A program made the position numbers and the translations under genes. This document shows, piece by piece, positions 54,976 through 64,000 of a DNA stretch of 64,000 bases. Origin of the DNA: Azolla caroliniana (taxonomy: Eukaryota > Polypodiophyta); contig JBHGNT010000014.1 in assembly GCA_043228905.1 (NCBI GenBank), forward strand, positions 19,654,001-19,718,000, written 5' to 3'. Each line of letters begins with the position of its first letter. Positions within the stretch are counted from its first letter, which is position 1. Under the pieces are notes generated by a model. That model did no database searches and was not told the origin of the DNA. It saw nothing but the letters and a program-made list of their open reading frames with translations.

Positions 54976-55287
54976 GGTATGATACCTTAAGAAGAGATCC
55001 ATGTCGGCAATGGTAGGGGGTCGGCAAAGAACATCGGAGATGATGGACGGGAGCAAAGCCCTGCGGATTTGCGTTGAAGGGTTAGGATTGGGGTTTTTAG
55101 TGCAAGAGTTATCATTACAAGGATTGCTCCTTGCCACCCTTTGAAATGCACGTAGAAACTCCTCCAATCCAACATGGTGGAGACATTTCCCTTCCATGCA
55201 AGATGAGGAGGCCTCAGACTTCCTCTTCACCCTCGTCCCCATCATATGTTCATCACCCAACATGGTTAGCCCAAAGAACGTGGACAT
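54363..55287 (-). CDS. EF-hand-like gene, first two exons
   Basis: Exon 1, 55287-54986, encodes 100 codons starting MSTFFGLTMLGDEHMMGTRV, then VGLEEFLRAFQRVARSNPCN and RRALLPSIISDVLCRPPTIA, ending MDLFL. The donor is CTTAAG|GTATCA. After a 555-bp intron, exon 2 (54430-54363; TTCTTTAG|GTTTTTCG...GCGAA|GTACAT) continues in phase: RFFDVGPGNITIKEFNEGLH, RLR. The text recalls an EF-hand (D...G-x-I-x-I-K-E-F), but its loop is one residue short and lacks two acidic ligands, so calcium binding is doubtful. A CT/TA microsatellite follows the exon 1 donor. I do not recognise the family; candidate later exons lie at 53751-53404. A TATA-like GTATACAAGG lies near 55320 on the minus strand. Confidence 0.55.
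54931..54976. repeat. (TA)n(GA)n microsatellite in an intron
   Basis: About 11 TA units then about 12 GA units immediately after the splice donor of exon 1 of the EF-hand-like gene. Confidence 0.9.
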
Positions 55288-55429
55288 CTCTCTCTCTATC
55301 TCTCTCCACCTTTTGGCCTTGTATACCCTGCATAACCTCCTCTCGCATCATCCCAACGTCTTCTCATGATCAATTATGTCATCATCTATCCTCTCCTCGT
55401 GCCCCCAAGAAAAACACACCCCAATTGTA

Positions 55430-57050
55430 ACCAAAAGAACACATACCCCTCAACTTCCTTGGTATTTACACAAACTACCCCTCTCTTGTTGGCCATTTTA
55501 CTATATATCGTTCTGGAATACAAAAGAGGCATTGTGGGTAGCTTTGTGGCATTTAAATACCCCACTGCCTCGAGAGCACTCACTATACCCCCTAACTACT
55601 TGGGTATTTACTATGTAATACGTGGAAAAAAAGACATAGTAGTGTTATAGTAGTTTTTGACAAATTGTGCCTCACTTTTGTATTTACTACTATATATCAT
55701 TTAAGAACACAAACAAGCTACTCTAGTGGCGATATTTCAACGTTGATATACCCCCTAACTTTATAGGTGCTCTTTGTATGATGCATAAAAGGAAATACTT
55801 AGGAACATTACATTAGTTTCTGACAAATTCGGAGATTGTGATAACTACCAAGGGATGCCTAGGGGTATTTTTACTGTTTTTCCATATAAAACAATCATCC
55901 TTGTGAAAGGATTATATAGATATATAGCATATAATATAATCTAATCTTTCTTGTAAATTAGTTTATTTGTACATGACTATGATATTGATAAGGCAACAAT
56001 TTAGTCTTTCTTCTTGGATTACTTTATTTATATACATTTATTCTACAATATAATAAATATTTCCAAAAATTTATCCATCTCTTTTTTTTTTTTCAAAATG
56101 AAGCTACTTTCCCATTAGTTAGGAAGGATTATTACAAAAAGACTGTACACGGGGCTTATATACAAATCGAGAAATCTCCCTCCGAACAAGTACAAGAAAA
56201 TGAGATTAGTTACTTAGCATAACGGGTTGACTACTCAATATAAGCAGATACCTATAGCTAAAAATGGTGCCCGTCAATTTTGGCTAAAAATTATCCATCT
56301 CTTACTATATTTACTATATAGATAGATATATGTACATAGATGTATGTATAGTATTTGTACTTACAATCAAACGCAACCACCTCGAACTTTTCACACTAGA
56401 TCAAAGAATACTTCATTACTTTCAAAGCATTTTTCAGGTGGAAAGTAAATGTGCCTATTTTGCCCTAACACATTTGTCAATCCGATCCCATCCTCATAGT
56501 CACGTCTCTCACAATCACAATGTGTGATCTCAATTGAAGCATTCGTTAGTAAAATGCTTGATCATTGAGAGTCAATAAACTCGTAACATGTTGACAAAAA
56601 ATGTTTCACATTTGGTCTCATTGGTTATACTTGGCCTCCGAAAACGATAATATCTATTAATATCTATTTATCCATTTATCATCGTTTTGATCAACAAAAT
56701 TTTCTCCTCTTTCTTTTGCCATAATGTAAAGAAGTTAGGTAAACCTTGATTGCCTTTTCGCCGAAAAAGCAATAGAAAAAAGTTATGAATACAAGAAAGA
56801 AGAAACCGCAAGTTATGAATACAAGAAAAAAGTTATGCCCTAGATTATTCTTCATGAAGTAAGTTCTAAAGTTTGTTTAGCTTTTCATATTTACTTAGTT
56901 ATATTTATTAACTAGCAGAACATGACTTGGCACATGTGTAACCAATGATTTAATGGTTTCCACTTCTCTGTTTCCATCGCATTAAGTACATAATGCCTAT
57001 ATACATGAAGTGTTGCATGTCACTACCTGAATCTTTGGTGCTTTGGGTAG
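55430..57050. other. AT-rich intergenic stretch
   Basis: No gene seen. 55480-55640 and 55670-55770 are diverged copies of one sequence (TTGG/TTTG-TATTTACTA...CCCCCTAACT...). 56083-56290 begins with a T-run followed by a 200-bp block that resembles the 3' end of a reversed retroposon; not assigned. Confidence 0.45.
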
Positions 57051-57057
57051 CATGGTC

Positions 57058-57502
57058 TGTTATTCCTGGGCTGGACAAGCCACTAACACAAGGTGTCCTT
57101 CCGGAACACTTCACCAAAGGGGTGATGTGGTAAGGGATGGAAGGACCGTAAAACAGAGTCGTCCCTCTTCGATTGTTATTTGGATCGATTAGTTACGCGC
57201 GTAGAATAAACATTATTAAGCACAGAATGGAAATAACAGGATAGACAAGATATGAAAATAACAACACTTCTCTATTCATTATCCATCCCTGATTACATCA
57301 TATCTAAATCCTTTTATAGGTATCCGGCTGTGTTACAAACCGGTGCCAACCGGCAATCGACTACGAACAGTCCGGATCTGGATCGGCATACCGATTCCGG
57401 GTCTGTCCGTTCAATCTTATAATTATAATAATTCATTCTTATTACAACTCCCTTTATCCCAAAACCGGCTCCCCTTTCATACTTTAGCCTAACCGACCAA
57501 CA
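57058..57502 (-). repeat. LTR (445 bp), left copy
   Basis: Aligns with 58393-58939 apart from scattered substitutions and one missing repeat unit. Contains TATAAAAGG on the minus strand near 57320. Confidence 0.9.
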
Positions 57503-57556
57503 CATGGCACGCCCGTGTGACAGTACCTTGTACGTCGAACCCACGGGTTATCCCCT

Positions 57557-58087
57557 TCACTCATTTTCCAAAATATCTATGGTCCAGGGGTTCCAACGGT
57601 TCAGTTGCTCCATCTCCTTTTGTTGATGCTGCTCTGATTGTTGTTGCTGATGTTGTTGCTCTCCGGCCTGATCCTCCTCTCCGGCTTCATACGCTCCTGG
57701 CTCTAGGGGTCTCGGCCCCTCCGGCTCTGTCTCCTTCGTCCTTGGTGTCACCTGTTGCTCCTGTTCTGCTTCTGCTGGCTCTTCTAGTCTAGCTACTTCC
57801 GATTGCTCCCCTTGGGCTTAGTCTAGCTGAGCTCCGCCGGTTCCGACTACATTCGGTGGTTGCTCCTGAGATTGCTCTCCGTCACTTATGTTGATTGCCG
57901 CTATCATTTGCGATGCCATCTGCCATCTACTCTCCCGCTCATACCGCTCAAATTGGAGTTGAGTGGCAAGCTGGACATCATCCAACTGTTCTACTAGTCG
58001 CCTCACAACCGCCAATTGTTCCCCTACTAGGGACAAGAAATCGTCTGACAACTCTTCCCGGATGGTTACAATGCTCTCCGCATCCAT
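57557..58087 (-). pseudogene. Element ORF with coiled coil, one in-frame stop
   Basis: The minus-strand frame opens MDAESIVTIREELSDDFLSL, continues VVRRLVEQLDDVQLATQLQF, reaches a TAA at 57820-57818 and then reads on in the same frame through a Glu/Gln-rich tail (EEPAEAEQEQQ..., QQHQQQQSEQHQQ) to a stop at 57557. The whole is about 177 codons. The upstream part to 58370 is similar to the coiled-coil relic at 19890-20140. It is probably a Gag-like structural protein of the element; function unknown. Confidence 0.55.
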
Positions 58088-58392
58088 CTTGTAGAAGTCG
58101 TCACCGTCCTTTCTTCAGTTTTCCGCATCCGCTCGCAGCGTCTGTAATTCCGCAGCTTGTTGTGCCCATTTTCACCACCATTGCACCGAGCTTTCACCAA
58201 ATATACTCTTTGTCCTTTCTTTCCATGCTAGCACAATGGCGCGGATCCGGTTGTGCCTGCTAGTAAGCCTCCTGCTTCCTCAGCCTCTCAGCCAGTCTTT
58301 TTGCTCATTCGACGACTAGGTCGTTCGTTGGCCTAGTCATCCATTCCCCCGTTGTTCACTGCTTTTTGCAAGAATCGTGGTCGCCAAAACTG

Positions 58393-58939
58393 TGTTAATC
58401 CTGGGCTAGACAAGCCACTAACACAGGGTGTCCTTCCGGAGCACTTCACCAAAGGGTGGTGCAGTAAGGGATGGAAGGACCGTAACACAGAGTCGTCCCT
58501 CTTCGATTGTTATCCGGATCGATTAGTTATGCGCATAGAATAAACATTATTAAGCACAGAACGGAAATAACATGATAGACCAAGATATGAAAATAACAAC
58601 ACTTCTCTACTCATTATCCGTCCCTAATTACATCATATCCGGATCCTTTTATTGGTATCTGGCTGTCTTACAAACCGATGCCAACCGGCAACCGGCTACG
58701 AACCAGTCCGGATCCCGATCGGCATACCGATTACGGGTCCGTCCGTTCGATCTTATAATTATAATAATTAATTCTTATTACAACTCTATTTATCCCAAAA
58801 CCGGCTCCCCTTTCATTCTTTAGCATACCAATTCTGGGTCTGTCCGTTCGATCTTATAATTATAATAATTAATTCTTATTACAACTCCCTTTATCCCAAA
58901 ACTGGCTCCCCTTTCATACTTTAGCCTAACCGGCCAACA
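58393..58939 (-). repeat. LTR (547 bp), right copy, with internal 102-bp duplication
   Basis: Longer than its partner because GGCATACC...GGCTCCCCTTTCAT (about 58717-58818) is repeated at about 58822-58920. The single-copy state is in the left LTR, so the duplication arose after, or during, insertion. Confidence 0.85.
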
Positions 58940-58944
58940 TGGTC

Positions 58945-60300
58945 TACATTTATTATAATCAAAATGAGGATAATACATTAAACGAAATCACCATAAGAAA
59001 TAAAACCTTATTTTTAATTAGGAATTGTATCATATTTGCTATTGCCTCTCCTTAAGTTTTGTACAATAATCTTTGTAGGGATTTCTACAATGTTTATCGT
59101 TGTTATTCTCAACAACTTTATGAGTAAATATGTTACTATTGTGTAATGGAAAGGGGATAGTTGTCTATGGTGACTCCATAGATGTCATACATAAACATGG
59201 AAGCACTTAGTTACTCAATACAAATCTATTATACATCGACAAACTTGAATTGTTGGCCTTCTGTTAAGCTAAATACTTTGGAAAACATGTGTCTCATTTG
59301 ACACTACATTTGGTCAAGTTTTGACCCATTCAACACCCGATCTTAGTGATTGATCATTCTACACGTGAAAGGCAAATGTGTATCTCTTAACCAAAGCATT
59401 AACCATCAAAACATGCTTATAATACAATTCAATGGTCACAAACTTTACGTCAAGCTTCCTTTGTTTAGGACATAGTTACAACATAAAAATTGACACATCA
59501 ATTAAATCAATAGTCATTAATAACTTGAAAACAACAAAAGATGAAGAGGTTAAATTTTATAATACATGGCTTATTCCAAACTAAAATATCAAGCATGATA
59601 AACATTGTGTTGTTTTATTAGTTGACAAAAGAAGGTATGGAAAACAAATTTGCAAAATCAAGAGATGAAAGGACCCTTGAGTCCCATGGAGAACTCTCTA
59701 TAATAAACAAGAGATGATATTCTCCACAAATTAGCATGGCTTGAGGCTGCACATCATACATAAAACCAACAATCTTCAAGCGGTCTACTAACATTGACTA
59801 ACAATACGGATTCAAGAAAAGCTTATGATTGCAAAACCTTCTCATATGACAATGTGTGTTGTTGAGCACAAATGGGAGGGTTGCAATGTAAATGGTGGAC
59901 ATACTATGGTGGATTGTTTCCCATGAAAATCATTGGAAAGGTTGAAATAATATGTCAATTTAGGTGTTGAGTGTGGAGCCATTAACTTACCTAGTAGCCC
60001 ATCCATCCATATTCTCTTTTCATCAATCCTTTGCATTATATATTGGCGATTAGAAGATGTGCAACCCACGGTATTTTATCTACATCTTATATAGCAAGTC
60101 TTTTTTTATTAGTCGTCATAATCTTCCAATGTGCAACCCGAGGTGCACATTTCCTACATCTTGTACCATTTGCTTTTTTGATTGGTCATGGTAACTCCAA
60201 TGCAAGAATACAACTAGGTATACCCTTCCTTCAAGCAAGACACTCAATCCTAGAGCTCTCGGTGCACTAGCTTGTACCTTCATCAAGAGCGGACACTTTA
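58945..60300. other. AT-rich intergenic stretch, no gene seen
   Basis: Short ORFs only. GTGCAACCC-AGGT near 60059 and 60136 marks a diverged duplication of about 75 bp. Confidence 0.4.
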
Positions 60301-60639
60301 AAATGTTTGCAAAAGTTGATGGAAAAAAGGGGAAATTTCAATTTTCAAATATATCTTATGTTTTCATACCCTTTGTAAAAGTTGCAAATATTAAGGTATG
60401 CCCTTTGTCAACAAAGGGAAAAGTAGTTATATCATCTCGGGCCTTTAATATTAACTTTTACACTTTCGCTCAAGTCTATAATTAATTTGATTGCTTTTCG
60501 CTTTGTTGACTAAGGGAATTCCTGGATATTTCGAAAAACACATAGATCGCTCAATACGAAGGGAATCTTTACAACATTTGTCTACCCATTTGAAACATTG
60601 GGTTTCTACATTGTTGAATGGAAGAAGGTATCATCATAC

Positions 60640-62548
60640 CTACTCGTCTTGTTGTAACATTCTCATGGCTTGGCCCATGATATAAAATGGCAAGAAAAAT
60701 CCAAGAAGTCGAAGTATGGAAACCTGTCATTGTGAAATGAAACTTGAGAACATCAATATACAAAATAATTTATTGGCAAAATCTTGAAAGAGTTTGACGC
60801 AACAATCATTACCCATACAAGCATTGAGCGATCAACATCTTCCGTTGAAGCCGCCACAATGATTCCATGGAGGAATAATAGTAAAGTCATCAACTATCAT
60901 TTCATAGGCAAGCCTTCATTAGCACATAAGTTTTAAATACATCTAAGTTGTTAGGTAGGAGCTAGAATACCTCTAGGTTATCAAAAATTACCCAAATACC
61001 CTTCCATTGTTCATATAATTATAATTTACAAAAATAGCCTTGAGTTTTCAAAAACTACCAATTCACCTAGTGGTAGTAAGTATTGAACTTAAAGAGGGGT
61101 ATTCAAGCAATTGTATACCATGGAGGGGAGATTTTGAAGTTTTTTAAAACTTAGAGTTGGAACTTGGTACTTTGGAAAACATGTAACTTAGGGAAATTTT
61201 GCTCTTTGCCTAAATTCAATACAAATGGTCATTTTCTAGACCTTTGTTCAAAGAAAAATGATGGAGACACTTACAATGAGAACCATGGCTTGCCAACAAA
61301 TAGCAGTTGAGTTGACCGTCCTATAGTAGTAGTACTCGTCAGATAAGTTTGATTCAAGGAGTTCTCTTTCAACCACTGCAAGGGCTAGAATTCGAGGATT
61401 TCGAAATTGAATATAAGGATAAGCATCCACAATTCCCCAATCACCACCACCACCACTGGCAAACATTAAGATCATTTCACGAGATGTTATCATTTTTGTA
61501 GCCATCATCAATCACTTAATGCACTTAGATTCAAGGGTTTACATGTCTAACCTAACAAATCCTAACATCTACATATATATTAAATCCAAGAAGCGTACTT
61601 GAGATTGATGGAGATACTTTCTTGTTGATGTTGCAACATAGGAGCAATGTATCCATGTTTGTAAGGCTGAATAGGCATACAAAAGGAAATGTTGGCATTG
61701 TCATGATGAATTTCCACTTAAGATATGCAAATCACTTGAAATAACTAGTTTGGTTTTACTTATGAGCTTCTTATGCACATGAAATGATAAGATAAAGCGA
61801 CACAAGAGTGTGAATATTTCCAAAGCATTATGTTTGGTAAACTCGTGATTCCAACTCAACACTAAGTTTCTCGGAGAAACAAACAAAATTGTGGACAACA
61901 AGATGTGTTAAAGCCAATTTGAGATCTTATTAGAGAGAGAGAGAGAGAGAGCTCCTATCCTAATTTGATTGTAGAACTCAGCCATAGATGACAAGTTCGA
62001 TTCACAAAAACAACAAACAAACAAACAAGGAGAGAACATAAAAACAATTTGTAATGAAGAGTTTCTTATAATTAGTTAGTAATGAACACACCTGGTGACA
62101 TATTTCACAAATTGTATCTCCTTTCTCGTTACACCATCGTTGGATGCACTTTCGATGAGCATACTGCATCATGCACACGGAAGGATTGGTGAATTAGTAG
62201 AACATTTTAACCTTAAAAATAGAAGAGCATTCCATTTGTTGCACCATACACTTTAAACAAGGTTTTAATTCTAAAATGTAAGTTACTACATGTTTTACCA
62301 TAATTGGCTGAAACCCAAAGTCATTGGATATAAAAACTATGTGTTATGAAATTTATTATGTTATGTGCAAATCATATAGCATGTTTAGGATTCAGAAGAT
62401 GGCCTTATCACCATCATCCCCATCACAATGTCATGGAAAACAATGGCAAGTTTGTGATTCCATCAGCATCACCATTATCACCATAGGTCCATATAATTAT
62501 GATATGTATATCTATCTATCTCTGTATATATATATATATATGTATATA

Positions 62549-62593
<45 letters not shown>

Positions 62594-62880
62594 TGATGAA
62601 AGGAGGAGGAGCTTCAAGAGACTGATGATTAGCTCACCTTGAGAGTGCCAGAGCATGCACATGGAGCCTCCAAGTTTGAGATCTCTTCCTCTTCTTGGCA
62701 AATCCTACATTCGAATAATACCCCTTCATCGATTTCCAAGACGGAACAATCGGAAGACAAAGAATGTCGTTCAATTTTGGATCTAGGCTTACATTCTCTG
62801 AACCCATCTATTAAACACTCATGAACCTCCAAAGAGAGGTACTCAGGTTGCAAATCCATTAAACTGGTTGATATTTCCAT
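60640..62880 (-). CDS. RING-CH (MARCH-type) E3 ubiquitin ligase, five exons
   Basis: Exons: 62880-62638, 62163-62092, 61666-61599, 61455-61275, 60723-60640. All junctions are GT-AG and all phases agree (0, 0, 2, 0), giving about 215 aa. Residues 58-103 form a complete C4HC3 RING-CH finger: C58, C61, C74, C76, H84, C87, C100, C103, with W91 (CRICQ...CACSGTLKYAHRKCIQRWC...CEICH). PYKHGYIAP follows, as in plant members (DUF3675 type). The segment NPRILALAVVERELLESN and a hydrophobic end (ICWQAMVLIVSILRLLGFFL, PFYIM) form one or two membrane spans, so it is likely a membrane-bound E3 that passes ubiquitin to membrane proteins. Relatives usually have 25-40 more residues (an LRH-containing stretch) before the last span; either it is absent or a small exon between 61275 and 60723 was missed. 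A TATA-like box lies at 63046-63054. Confidence 0.85.
61933..61952. repeat. (GA)n microsatellite in intron 2 of the RING-CH gene
   Basis: About nine GA units. Confidence 0.85.
62523..62594. repeat. (TA)n(TG)n(TA)n microsatellite in intron 1 of the RING-CH gene
   Basis: TA, TG and TA runs in series, about 45 bp from the splice donor. Confidence 0.9.
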
Positions 62881-63045
62881 CTGGGCTCTTCAAAGTTCAG
62901 ATTCTTTGATTGCCTAATTGATTGATGAATGACTGATTGATTGATTAAATTTTTTATGAATGAATTATTGATGAAGAGGCAGGGTACCCTGTTTCTTGTT
63001 AGAGGAGAAGAAAAGTGACAACAAAGGGCATTGAAAGGCACCTCT

Positions 63046-63054
63046 CTTATATGG
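63046..63054 (-). promoter_or_regulatory. TATA-like box of the RING-CH gene
   Basis: The minus strand reads CCATATAAG about 170 bp before the start codon. Confidence 0.5.
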
Positions 63055-63059
63055 TGATA

Positions 63060-64000
63060 ACAACTATATTAACTAAAATAATCATTAAATAAGGGGTGAT
63101 ACCACTACACTATAGCCATGGCATGGCCCTTGACCATTTTCAACCTTTTGTCCCAACCATACCATAACACTATGGTTTCCATATCATACATAATACTATG
63201 CTAATGGAATGGATAAGGACCATCTCATCTTTTGTGTGTGTGAGAGACATAGAGAGGGGGGGTTGTTTTACAATTTCTTCACAATTGTGGACTATGTGGG
63301 GTCTTCACATGTTCAATTCCCACTTGGCCACCCAAGCATTGATGACAATCTAATATTTTCAAACTCATTGAAAGTAGACATCTGGCACTTGAATGGAGCC
63401 TAATTGTTTGCCTCTTAGCCAGCTCCATTTTTGGTTAGGTTACATCATGGAATGAGACATGGTACTTTAAAAAAGTCTTTGGTTCAATGGAAACAACAAG
63501 CTAGACAATGTGGAAATTTTGGGCCCTCCTCTAGGAACGACTTTTTCCTCTCATGATGTTTACTTGGGGTACTACCCTTGGATCTATTGCTACAAAAACG
63601 AGAAATTGTGTATACCACACAGAAGGCGAATTCTTCCAATATTTACAATATAATTGAGTTTGACACTTGCTACAACAACGCAAAATTGTGTATCCACTTG
63701 TATACAATATACTTCTTCCATTATGTTGCCTATTGTCTACAATTACAATTTCTATTTTTCGGTTTTGGATGTTCCTTTAGCACTTTGGCATCCTACCAAG
63801 GGGCGTCAAAACATTTGTTGTCCATTTCTCATTTGGGCTCTTTCGGGGATATGGTCCATTAACAAACATTATATATACTTGCAACATCTCCCACATGTAA
63901 TATGAGGTAGTACTGAAAACTTTGTGCATGTACACACATGTATCTGTTGCCAGTGATTCCTTCATGGGGAATGATCTACCAAGCATATTATGTGTCAAAA
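63060..64000. other. Upstream flank of the RING-CH gene, no gene seen
   Basis: Open frames of up to 94 codons at 63578-63998 overlap on both strands and show no family features. Confidence 0.4.

Larger units (their letters stand above)
57053..58944 (-). mobile_element. Compact non-autonomous LTR retrotransposon with intact TSD
   Basis: LTRs at 57058-57502 and 58393-58939 flank an 890-bp internal region. The 5-bp target duplication TGGTC lies at 57053-57057 and 58940-58944. LTR ends are TGTTA...CCAACA (plus strand). Minus orientation is inferred from a TATA box (CCTATAAAAGG, minus strand near 57320; CAATAAAAGG in the other copy) and from the coding frame. After the right-hand LTR the minus strand has TTTTGGCGACCACGATTC, a possible PBS; no clear polypurine tract was found. 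No pol domain is present. The internal sequence is related to 19870-22330, which could be from a larger relative. Confidence 0.88.

Noticed and set aside
56083-56290. Possible SINE or reversed LINE 3' end after a T-run
   Set aside because: No Pol III boxes, no second copy in the window and no flanking duplication seen.

Overview
The window is nuclear DNA of a land plant, and repeats dominate it. Spliced genes with short GT-AG introns, TATA boxes, microsatellites, plant-type LINEs, a PPR pseudogene and a plant bHLH factor all point to a plant. The Tcn1-like chromovirus (Gag of the PEG10/sushi type) and the Ty3 element with an MADMLSR-type integrase leader suggest a non-seed plant (lycophyte, fern or bryophyte) rather than an angiosperm. 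That placement is inference; no organelle or rRNA marker is present.

Layout. 1-14.87 kb is a GC-rich nest of related Ty3-type LTR elements. An old plus-strand copy (1-2668 continued at 8346-9245) is split by a very young, non-autonomous, minus-strand element (2669-8341). That element has 683-bp LTRs with one mismatch, and a single 1417-codon ORF fills its internal region. Next come the decayed protease/RT/RNase H/integrase region of a possible autonomous relative (9246-14300), its LTR (14301-14844), and a PBS plus Gag start of another copy. All share the PPT and the LTR termini. 15.0-19.86 kb is a minus-strand Tcn1-like chromovirus with a perfect heat-shock element upstream of its TATA box. 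19.87-22.3 kb is a coiled-coil relic. 22.4-24.0 kb is a further LTR carrying a 106-bp tandem repeat, followed by a 5'-truncated LINE to 25.89 kb.

26-29 kb and most of 42-57 kb are AT-rich intergenic DNA with microsatellites, small tandem duplications and decayed LINE or copia pieces. A near full-length minus-strand LINE lies at 32.2-38.1 kb. A compact 1.9-kb LTR element with an intact target-site duplication lies at 57.05-58.94 kb and is related to the 19.9-22.3 kb relic.

Host genes are few. An intronless bHLH factor lies at 29516-31693 (+). A RING-CH (MARCH-type) E3 ligase of five reconstructed exons lies at 60640-62880 (-). A degenerate EF-hand-like gene has exons at 54363-55287 (-), with candidate further exons to 53404. 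A candidate 71-aa secreted peptide gene of three exons lies at 48786-49175 (+). Gene models for the last three were built by hand from splice sites whose phases agree.
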